This document shows, piece by piece, positions 25,460 to 37,900 of a stretch of DNA of 64,000 nt; position 1 is the first letter of the stretch; each line of letters opens with the position of its first letter. Position numbers and translations under genes: made by a program. The notes under the pieces are model-generated. The model did not search any database, was not told where the DNA came from, and saw only the letters and a program-made list of their open reading frames with translations. This DNA comes from Petrosia ficiformis (taxonomy: Eukaryota; Porifera; Demospongiae; Haplosclerida; Petrosiidae): contig OX345636.1 of NCBI GenBank assembly GCA_947044365.1, forward strand, positions 63,051,537 to 63,115,536, written 5' to 3'.

Positions 25460-26236
25460 GTTTGTATCTGATTGATCTTTGTGGAAACTCGCCGACCGTA
25501 GTCCAGTTCCCACAATAGAACAGGTAGATAGTGACCTTTCTTGTCAGTGTCACGAGACCTCAGTCTGTCCAGAGAGCTTACTGAACCCGAACTTGTCTTA
25601 TATTTGAATTTCATATCAAACTCTACTAGTTCCCAGCAATAAATTCAGAACTTTGGCTTTGGGACTTTAAGTTTAATTATAATTGCTTTCCCTGAAAATT
25701 TATTGCTTATTCTGTTTTTGTTTAACTCATCAAATGATGATATGTTTTATTATTTTAGCATGCAGGCTTACAGAGTCTATATGCTTTTTTGATTATAGTA
25801 AAAGAATTAGCAATTAGTTAGTTAACATAAAGGAGTGTTATAAATATATAGTATTTAACAATCTTGATTTTAACATATTCACATATGCTTTGATACTTTG
25901 GTGTTATTGGACTCCTGACAGGGATAGTCTGGCCTTGGGAACCAGAAATGGGGGTTAAAGACTCTTTGGTGGGATCCCAACCCTCCCCTCTCTATCCGTA
26001 TCTGGAGATGCTTATAGAGTCCTGTTCACCAATGCACCAGTAAATACATGTAATAATAACTTACTTACAAAACCTTGAAGTTAAAGAACAGCCCAATCTT
26101 ACTGGATTAAAAAAGATCCTACTCCCTTGAAAACTTTACCTACCATACTTATGCACATGTGCTCTCCTAATTAACCTTAGGTGGGCGTTTCCAATTAATA
26201 ATTAAAATTATTGCAAGGCTATTACTATTACAGATG

Positions 26237-26312
<76 letters not shown>

Positions 26313-28049
26313 TATAAAAAAACCCCACAGGGGCAGAGACATGGGGCCCCCACCCCTGTGGGGGCCCCTTGTATTTATGATTCAGCAAATATTGATAGCT
26401 ATTTTCTATTTATTTTTAAATAGTCTACCTGCAGTCAGAGGGTGCAAACCCCATAGACAATTTGGGCATAGGGTAGTCACAAGTATTAGGGGATATATCA
26501 GAACAAAATTTTCCCAAAACTCTAACTCACACCGAGGAAGAGAATGTTGTCACGTTGGGAGTGTCAACGCTATGGCACTTCACCAACTGTAGTAGATGGG
26601 ATTACCAATTTAGGAAGACAATTATCCCTAGTTGACCTCTGTGATATTGTCGTTAGGACGTTGACTGTCCCGGCCCAGTTCAGAATGATGACTGGTAGTG
26701 TGCTTGATAATAAGTTCAATGTGTGGTTGGATGCACCAGAGGCGGCTTAGTACACTTGGGTTGATACCAACCAAAAACAAAGAGTGCTGTCTATTGCTCC
26801 CAACACAGAAGCTGACTTTTCCCCACAGAGAAGTATATTTCTCTCCCGAGGCTAGCATGAGTATTGGGCTTCTTCAGTTTAAGGCTTTGTTTCCAACAGC
26901 TTTAGGGCTGTGGGACAACCTTCAGTGCTGTCACACGGGCAGGTTTATTTGTGCTTGTAACTAAAGGCATAATGTGTCTGATGTTTTTATTTCCTGTTTA
27001 TATGCTAATATTTTTATACAAGTTCAGAACTCTGGGGCTGTAGGTTTGATTACAAGACATGAGAGGGTTGTTCTATTAGTGCCTTTGCCTTAGTCATTGA
27101 GCGCTTTTAAGCTACTGTAACCAAAGGTCTTATTATGATACACTCTCTGCTCTGGTATCTGAGAACCGGCGTGGATCTAATTGGATAGGGCTTGACTACA
27201 CAGCCTTAGCTTGAGCCTTCCCTCTTTTCCTTTCGAACCGTCTACCGCCCTACGTATAAACGGGGTGTGTAAGTTTGTATCTGATTGATCTTTGTGGAAA
27301 CTCGCCGACCTTAGTCCAGTTCCCACAATAGAACAGGTAGATAGTGACCTTTCTTGTCAGTGTCACGAGACCTCAGTCTGTCCAGAGAGCTTACTGAACC
27401 CGAACTTGTCTTATATTTGAATTTCATATCAAACTCTACTAGTTCCCAGCAATAAATTCAGAACTTTGGCTTTGAGACTTTAAGTTTAATTATAATTGCT
27501 TTCCCTGAAAATTTATTGCTTATTCTGTTTTTGTTTAACTCATCAAATGATGATATGTTTTATTATTTTAGCATGCAGGCTTACAGAGTCTATATGCTTT
27601 TTTGATTATAGTAAAAGAATTAGCAATTAGTTAGTTAACATAAAGGAGTGTTATAAATATATAGTATTTAACAATCTTGATTTTAACATATTCACATATG
27701 CTTTGATACTTTGGTGTTATTGGACTCCTGACAGGGATAGTCTGGCCTTGGGAACCAGAAATGGGGGTTAAAGACTCTTTGGTGGGATCCCAACCCTCCC
27801 CTCTCTATCCGTATCTGGAGATGCTTATAGAGTCCTGTTCACCAATGCACCAGTAAATACATGTAATAATAACTTACTTACAAAACCTTGAAGTTAAATA
27901 ACAGCCCAATCTTACTGGATTAAAAAAGATCCTACTCCCTTGAAAACTTTACCTACCATACTTATGCACATGTGCTCTCCTAATTAACCTTAGGTGGGCG
28001 TTTCCAATTAATAATTAAAATTATTGCAAGGCTATTACTATTACAGATG

Positions 28050-28109
<60 letters not shown>

Positions 28110-28884
28110 AGAAAAAATGAGACAGCTAGTGTTTACCAGATCCTCAGGCCGTACATCTGAACGAACAGGCGGCCCTACGGGGACTGACTTCCAACTGAAT
28201 GACAGACCTCTCTCTGTCAGGAGGTAACTTCTCCTCTGAAGCTTCAGTGGTACGAGTATCTGACACTTACTTCACCTCATTCACATCTTATAAAGCTGAA
28301 GTGCTAAGCTTAAAAATCTAGACAGGCATAATAGGTTTCTCTTCAGCTCTAGTGCTTTTGTTTTTTATTTTCATGTTTTATTCGACTCATCTTGATAGTC
28401 TGTTGTTATTATTTTAGCATGCCGGTTTACAGAGTCTATATGCTTTGTTGATTATAGCAAAATCTGGTATAGATTAGCAATTAGCTACTTAACATAGATA
28501 TTTAACAATCTTAACTTTTAACATATTCATATATGCTTTGATGCTTTGGCGCTACTAGACTCCCGACAGGGATAGTCTGGCCTTGGGAACCAGAAGTGGG
28601 GGTTAAAGACTCTTTGGTGGGATCCCAACCCTCCCCTCTCTATCCGTATCTGGAGATGCTTATAGAGTCCTGTTCACCAATGCACCAGTAAATACATGTA
28701 ATAATAACTTACTTACAAAACCTTGAAGGTAAATAACAGCCCAATCTTACTGGATTACAAAAGATCCTACTCCCTTGAAAACTTTACCTACCATACTTAT
28801 GCACATGTGCTCTCCTAATTAACCTTAGGTGGGCGTTTCCAATTAATAATTAAAATTATTGCAAGGCTATTACTATTACAGATG

Positions 28885-28980
<96 letters not shown>

Positions 28981-31900
28981 TATAAAAAAACCCCACAGGG
29001 GTGGAGACATGGGGCCCCCACCCCTGTGGGGGCCCCTTGTATTTATGATTCAGCAAATATTGATAGCTATTTTCTATTTATTTTTAAATAGTCTACCTGC
29101 AGTCAGAGGGTGCAAACCCCATAGACAATTTGGGCATAGGGTAGTCACAAGTATTAGGGGATATATCAGAACAAAATTTTCCCAAAACTCTAACTCACAC
29201 CGAGGAAGAGAATGTTGTCACGTTGGGAGTGTCAACGCTATGGCACTTCACCAACTGTAGTAGATGGGATTACCAATTTAGGAAGACAATTATCCCTAGT
29301 TGACCTCTGTGATATTGTCGTTAGGACGTTGACTGTCCCGGCCCAGTTCAGAATGATGACTGGTAGTGTGCTTGATAATAAGTTCAATGTGTGGTTGGAT
29401 GCACCAGAGGCGGCTTAGTACACTTGGGTTGATACCAACCAAAAACAAAGAGTGCTGTCTATTGCTCACAACACAGAAGCTGACTTTTCCCCACAGAGAA
29501 GTATATTTCTCTCCCGAGGCTAGCATGAGTATTGGGCTTCTTCAGTTTAAGGCTTTGTTTCCAACAGCTTTAGGGCTGTGGGACAACCTTCAGTGCTGTC
29601 ACACGGGCAGGTTTATTTGTGCTTGTAAATATTTTCAGTAGGTGGCTGAGGTGACAAACTAAAGGCATAATGTGTCTGATGTTTTTATTTCCTGTTTATA
29701 TGCTAATATTTTTATACAAGTTCAGAACTCTGGGGCTGTAGGTTTGATTATAAGACATGAGAGGGTTGTTCTATTAGTGCCTTTGCCTTAGTCATTGAGC
29801 GCTTTTAAGCTACTGTAACCAAAGGTCTTATTATGATACACTCTCTGCTCTGGTATCTGAGAACCGGCGTGGATCTAATTGGATAGGGCTTGACTACACA
29901 GCCTTAGCTTGAGCCTTCCCTCTTTTCCTTTCGAACCGTCTACCGCCCTACGTATAAACAGGGTGTGTAAGTTTGTATCTGATTGATCTTTGTGGAAACT
30001 CGCCGACCGTAGTCCAGTTCCCACAATAGAACAGGTAGATAGTGACCTTTCTTGTCAGTGTCACGAGACCTCAGTCTGTCCAGAGAGCTTACTGAACCCG
30101 AACTTGTCTTATATTTGAATTTCATATCAAACTCTACTAGTTCCCAGCAATAAATTCAGAACTTTGGCTTTGGGACTTTAAGTTTAATTATAATTGCTTT
30201 CCCTGAAAATTTATTGCTTATTCTGTTTTTGTTTAACTCATCAAATGATGATATGTTTTATTATTTTAGCATGCAGGCTTACAGAGTCTATATGCTTTTT
30301 TGATTATAGTAAAAGAATTAGCAATTAGTTAGTTAACATAAAGGAGTGTTATAAATATATAGTATTTAACAATCTTGATTTTAACATATTCACATATGCT
30401 TTGATGCTTTGATACTTTGGTGTTATTGGACTCCTGACAGGGATAGTCTGGTCTTGGGAACCAGAAATGGGGGTTAAAGAAATCTTCGGTGGGATCCCAA
30501 CCCTCCCCTCTCTATCTATATCTGGAAATGCTTATAGAGTCCTGTTAACCAATGCACCAGTAAATACATGTAATAATAACTCACTTACAAAACTATGAAG
30601 TTAAATAATGGCCCATTCCTACTGGATTACAAAAGATCCTACTCCCTTGACCACTTTACCTACCATGTGCTTATACACATGTGCTCTCCTAATTAATCTT
30701 AGGTGGGCGTTTTAATTAATAATTAAAATTATTACAAGGCTATTACTATTACAGATGCTGTTGTGTGCGCGCGTGTGTGTGTGTGTGTGCGTGTGTGTGT
30801 GTGTGTCTGTATGTCTGTGTATGTATGCGTGTATGTGTGTTTGTGAGTGTGCATGAGTGGGTGAGTGTGTGTGTGAGTGGGTAAGTGGGTGTAAAGATGT
30901 GTTTGAATGCATATGTTTAGGTATTAGGGGAAGGAGAAAAAATGGAAACGGTGGAAACAACGGAAATGGCAATCCTGACAAACTGGGGGGTATGGGGGGG
31001 CGGAGCCATCCCAGTTTAGGCCCTGGGATTGTTAGGGTTATCATCCATGCTGTTTGAGTCTATATTCGCCTCTCCCGACTCAAACAACATGGATGATAAC
31101 CCTAACAATCACAGGGCCTAAACTGGGGGGGGGGCGCCCCCCCCCAGACCCCCACATTTTTTGTTAAACATCCATGACTTTCTATCATTGACTTTATAAA
31201 CATCAAGAAGTTTGCTAAATATGAATTTGTTCATCACATTCTGCCATTTCCACTTTTTCTCCTTCCCCTAGGTATTGTATTATAAAGTATAGAAAAGTAT
31301 AATAGTGATGATCATATCAAAAGTGAATAATAACAGCTGATATTAATTAGTAGAGGATGTAACTGACTAGTTCAGTCTTATATTGTTCATAAATTTTTAC
31401 AAGAGAATTATATTATATTTAATCTATGATTATATAGTGTATATTATACAGGTTATATAATTATGAAGATATGATTTATTGTTCAGAATCATAAGACAAT
31501 AATTGAAGTTCAATAGCTCAAAATTGATTGCATTCCATAGACACAATATTACATAGAAACAAATGAAAACTAAATCACAACTAAGAATTGAACCCAGGAT
31601 ATTATAATACCCAATCAGGTACTATTACTATCTGAGAGTAATTCATTTCTTATTTAGTTATAAATACTTTATCTCAAAAACTGCTGTTAGTAAAAATATA
31701 TAATTTTTTATATATACAATATATAAACAAATATTCTTAGATAGAAACGCAACACGACACAAAGCAATCCATTTAATAGGTTATGTTATCAAAATAGGCA
31801 AATGACTTCAAACATTTCATAAAAGAATGTAGAGAATACTAGAATGTGTGGATAATAATCATTAATAATATCATCTATGATTTATTATTATTATTTGATA

Positions 31901-34900
31901 ATCAGTATAAAATACAATACAATAATAGAAAGCTGATATTCATTACATTCCAGCAGTACATGTGTGTAATTATACACATTCATATATACACTCAACATGA
32001 CATGTACAATCAATACACACAATATTATAACACCTTGTTATATACACTAACTATAATAATACAACTTTACAAGTAGAAGAACAATAGTTACATAATCATG
32101 ATAGTACATGTATTATTAATAATGGCAAGTCATTATACATATTATAATGAAGTTATATTGATTATTATATAAGTACATATGACTTGTATGTATAATGAAA
32201 CATGTAATTATCAATATGACTGACTATAGTATACAATCAAGCAATCATTTATTGTTAGTCAGTTCATTATATAATCATTCTATCAATATTAATATTTAAA
32301 CATGATTCTTACTTCATTACACACTATAAATATCTAAAGTAGGATATACAAATATTACATTATTTATGATATCGAGGCATGATAGAATTCTAAACAAAGG
32401 AAAACTGGAATCTAACTAGTGATTGAACCAAGAATATTACCTATTGAGTTTCCCTTGTTTATAGTTCCTCATACCTCCATATCATAATAAGATAGTGTAC
32501 AGTTCTTATACAATCAAACTAGTGTGTAATTACAATATCTGTTTGTTAAATACACATTGTTTCATCATAATTATTTAGAACACTATTTCAAATTTAATTA
32601 TTGTTATCCATTGTTATGTATAGTATTTAATAGTATTATCTAATCATACATACATATATGTGTATCTGTGTTCATGTCTATGTGTCATTGGTTTCTATAT
32701 TCTCTAACATATTTCATGTTCTTCCCTGAATTGAAATGATGTGATATATAGTTACTATCCTTTGTTGATTTGATCAATGATATGAATACAATATTAACTA
32801 TTGAAATATAATGTGATTTGATGCCTTGGGGTCATGAACCATTCAACATGGATAGCTTGTTGTTTGGAACCATAATTGAAGGTTTTCTATAGAGAATATC
32901 ATTATAGTATGTGTGGGATACAATGGTCAAGGCCTTTGCTCTACATGTAATGATTTTGAAGTATATAATTATTATTTGGCTCGCCGCGCCTACGCGTGGG
33001 CGAGTCTTTAGCACTTTGGTTGTCATTCTGTCATTCATTCATTCTGTCTGTCCTCAATTTTTTAATGTAAGCGTCGATTTAAAGACTTGAATAGAGTAGA
33101 GAAAGAAGTTTATCAAAATCGTATTGAAAAGAAATTTGCCACAGACATTGTTTTAGCAAGTTACAGACTCATACATTCTATCTCTGTAAGTTCTCCAGTT
33201 TCTGCCATTTACTTGCAATAGCCCCCACCCTCAGCCATGCCCAATGTGATCACGGGAGATCAAATGTGGAGGTCAGTTTACCTTCCTTTCTGTTATTATT
33301 CAACTTTTGTTAGACTTTCAAACTGTAAGTTCAGTGCTTTTGCTCATTGTAGTTGTAACAATGTACAATTCATTATAGGATAATTATCTTTAGTATCCGA
33401 CATACTGGCATACTGAGATATTTTGGTAATGCATGAGGTAATGAATATTTGTTGGAAAAGTATATTGTGTAATTTTACCTTAAGTAGTTGGGTAATGTGT
33501 AATTATTGTTACTTTCGAAGGATTCTGCTTTTATCTGGTGATATTGAGCAGAATCCTGGCCCTGTTGTTAATAAAATGTGTCCTTTATGTAAAGAATCTG
33601 TCCATATAAGAAAAACTGTTTGCAAGTGTGGACATAGATTTTCTAAAAAATCGAGTAATAGTAAGTCCATCACACATAAATTATAATTAATTAAATTATT
33701 ATGTGGTTACAGGAATTTATATACAAGTTCGAAAAAAGTTTGTCACACTATATTATGTAATTTGACTGTAAGTAATATAGTTATTATACTAGTGAAAAGC
33801 AGTATAGCTGATGGAGAATCATTCTTAGTCATCTTCCATGTGTTTTTGTATTTATCAGAAATAATCTTAGCCAGTCTAGCCATAAAAAACTTTCTCAACC
33901 AACTTTCAACTTTATATAAACAACAAATTCAAATTTAAGCTTGTTACTTTCTCTCTTGCATCTCATGTGCTTCATTTGATGCTTAGTAAACAAGACACTG
34001 TACGTATTTCCAGATATGGATAAAAAGTGCAGATTTAGGAAAACATCAATACTTATGTATACAACTCAATGGAGACAGCAATATATGTTATTATAGCAAC
34101 AACACTGACTATTAGAATCAAAGATACAAGATGCATGAAAATTACTACACATGATTACATTGTTCTGTTAACAATAGTACCAATAGTAGTCAGGCTAACA
34201 CAAACATAATTTACATAACAAACAAGATGTTATATTCCATTGTAGAATAAGCATGTGGGAACTAACAGATGCATGGACACAGAATCAAAATTGTAAATAC
34301 TGTACATTTCATCATGTCAGGAACTTGTATGATGGAGAATTCATAATTATCATCAAAATGTGCACAGGATAATTATAACAATACAATACAATACAATACA
34401 ATACAATACAATACAACACAATAGAATACAATACAATACAATATACCACATGTTATAATGTGAATACTGTAATATAGTACACTAGTATTAGTATTATTAT
34501 AATAATAGAGGATATATTACAATATGTCATATTATTACATGTTTAATTGGAAATCATATAGTAAATATATTATTATTCAGTAAACTATTTATATTATTAT
34601 AAATTATTATCCACATACAAATATTATACTACTGATATAATAATGAATTCAACTGTTAATATTTGCACCTCATTAGACGTTATATTTCATTGAACGGTCC
34701 AAAGCCACACTTATTTCAATTATATGTTTATACAATTAAGATCAGATGATTGTACTCAGCGGAAGTCAATTCTTTATCGCAAGGATAAAGTAGTATATAT
34801 CAGAAATATCACCTGATATGGATGAGTTTTATGTGGATTTGATCTAATCAAGGCTCATATGGCTGGATGATATATCCACATACAATGTAAACCTTTGAAA

Positions 34901-37900
34901 ACCAGAGGATGGAATATCTCACATATACAACATATACCCATGCCTTATATTATGTATAGTATGATTTAATAATAGAATTTTTGATGAGGCGTATATGGAA
35001 AATATACACCTAATCACATCAAACTGTTGCCATCGTAGCATAGCATATATATGTATATAATTATAAAGTAATAGTTTAATTTATGAGGTTTGATATAATC
35101 CATTTAGGAGCGTAGACACAGTATATGTGAAACATTCCTCTTCATGGAAAATATTTAATATATCCTATGTCTCATATATACAGTTCTATAATATTCATAA
35201 ACACTAATATAATAATTAATATGAAATTTAGAAAAAAGATTATTCAAACAAGTATATATTCTAGTAGTTTATATGATAATACACAATAATTATGTGATCA
35301 TTCAATTAGTAATATACAAGAATTAATAATTATTATTACATAATCATGTAAATTATGATTATATAGTCACAATAATGTACAACATATTCATAATATGGAA
35401 ATATGATACAACTGAAATATATAATAACAAACAAGCAATCAATATCTCAAGTACAATGATGTGCAGTCATCATAAAACATTTCCATTATGTGTCACTTTT
35501 CTTCCAGTATATATTAACATATATTGTGTATGCTTCTGTACATTTACTATAGATACAGTTTATATATTATAAACTATATACTATGTTATTATGAATCAAT
35601 TAATAAATATATATTGAATAAGTAAACAATATCTATCAAATATCTAGTCACTAGATTAAGAATGGTGAGTAACTGTCGATACAGTAATTTAAACTTAATT
35701 CTCTTTTCATGTAATGAATTTATAATTGTGAAATAAATTGAATTCTCTTATGAAAACATAACATTTTCATAATCACAAAAAATACAGAAATTAAATTTTT
35801 ATTAGTGAAAAAGTTATGATATAATTTAGTTATACATTTCATATTTAGTTGTCATATTATAGTTAATATGTAAAGTATTGAATATATCAATTATTACTAA
35901 ATACAATACAACTTTTGATATTCTTACAGGTCTAGTTATATTACACTTAGTACACTCACTAATGAATATGATAAAAGTTATTGTTGCTGTTGTAGTTTAT
36001 TGATAACAGTATTATACATAGTAATTATTATGAACACACATTCAATCAACACACTAGTTATAATATAATGTACTTATAAACTATAGCAGGAGAGATGTAA
36101 TTCCGGAACTGTCTCTAAAATAGACTAGCAAAAATTATAACAAACAATAATGGTTCACAATACATTAATGTATTATAATTATAATTATATAAATTACAGG
36201 GATGGATCAAGTGTGTACTGTGATACATTTACACCTCCTTCTCTACATATTAATGAGGTTCATAGCTATTTAAAGGCATACATTCCAATTTTTTGCCACT
36301 ATAACAACTGTTACTAACATCTGAAAGGTGTACCTAATCATGACACTCATCAAACATTATTTTGTGTATAAATAAGTGTATATATAATGCATAATACACA
36401 TATGTATTGATATAATTTATGAATAATTATAAATGAGATATAATTTTCATCAGAACCAAACACATTATTTTTCATCACAGTTTGAGTGACTCTTGATCCT
36501 CATCTGAAATCATTTACTATAATTATTGATATTCATTTACATCAAAAATAACTTATTGTTCAAATATTGGAAAGTCTTCCTAAGAATATTCTCAACTAAT
36601 TTCTAGTACCAAATGATTTACAACATATTCACAGAAAAGTAGAGTCTAAACAATTCTTTGATGACTAGAATGCATATGATGGGAATAATTATAGTTACAC
36701 ATTTTAACACTGCATTATTCCACATAATGGTATTAGTAGTTTTTGTATAACAGTAACACAGTACTCTCATCATCATTAAAGACAAAACAAAATGGATTTT
36801 ATCACATGAGGAATGCAAACACATATTTCCCTTTTCAGCTCTCTGTCTACTATATAGTATTCAGGAATGTTAGAATGATAATTGATATTATGTATTTATT
36901 AGTTGTGGCAGGAATGACTTTACATACATGTAACAAAACTTCACTAATATTATGTCACTAGACACTTTATGGTATTTATCCTGAAATGCTGAAATGAATA
37001 GAAATTTCACTTTTCGAATAGTTCCTATCTTAATGAATCAAACTATTGAATAATTTATTAATTATTTGGAGTACATGGCTTGCAATGAGTCTTCTTATCT
37101 CCAACAATCTCTATCTCAAAGTGATTTTAAACAGCACTACTTAATGCTGTTGATTGAATCACTTGAGCCATAACAATAAAGAAGTGTGAGAACAAACAAA
37201 CTTCACAGTTCACTATAAGATTTGTAGTCACATGGTGTGTGTGTGGCTTGCAACCATGGGAGACATGGCTTATACCATCGAATATTGGAATATGTGCTTT
37301 TTAAATGAAAATTAATATTACACTATTCATTTCACCACTAATTTATGCAATACTAAATTTATTCTGACCAATCAAATCACAGAATTCAAATGATGTAACA
37401 ATTCAGATTTTATACCATGAAAGGAAATATAACCAACCAATCAGATCCATTTACAAAGCCAAAGTTCTGCAACACTATTGCTATACAATAACGTTATGTG
37501 CTAGTGATCTGAAACTAAGAGTTAGAATTCATATTGTTTTAGCATGGTGAATACTTACTCCCTATAGTTATCATATTAATTATGATAGCATATATTTTCT
37601 AGCATGCTTTGAAGAGTAAACATATTTGATTTATTTGAACATCCGGAGTTACTATACATTTGACTGGTCAGAATAGAGTGAATATTGTATAAGTTACATA
37701 TCTACCTCCTGTCAGAGATCTGAGACCTCTTATATATCTCATGAAAGAACCGTGCTTTCGTGAAGTGTCCAGATTTGGTCAGCTTCACTCAAGCACTGTA
37801 CATGATATAACAGGTCTTACATCTCTGTCAGAAGGAATATATCATATGTATATTATAAGTAGTGATATATGAATAATGAAACACAATACTAACCTCATCC

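Larger units (their letters stand above)
24150..30925. repeat. Tandem segment complex joined at (TG)n tracts
   Basis: A roughly 780-base segment A (from AAGTTTGTATCTGATTGATC to GGCTATTACTATTACAGATG) occurs at about 24653, 25458, 27271 and 29969, with a variant from about 28300. A roughly 960-base segment B (from GATATAAAAAAACCCC to CGTATAAAC) occurs at 26310 and 28978. Positions 26323-29031 repeat at an offset of 2,668 bases with very few differences. Every anchor GATGCTG is followed by a (TG)n tract, and different sequences follow the tract. All of it lies in a gene A intron. No recognisable protein; repeated ORFs (26544-26750 = 29212-29418) match nothing I know. Confidence 0.8.

Noticed and set aside
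26167..29056. ORFs made of TH or VC repeats in the 24-31 kb complex
   Set aside because: They are frames through (TG)n tracts with short random extensions.
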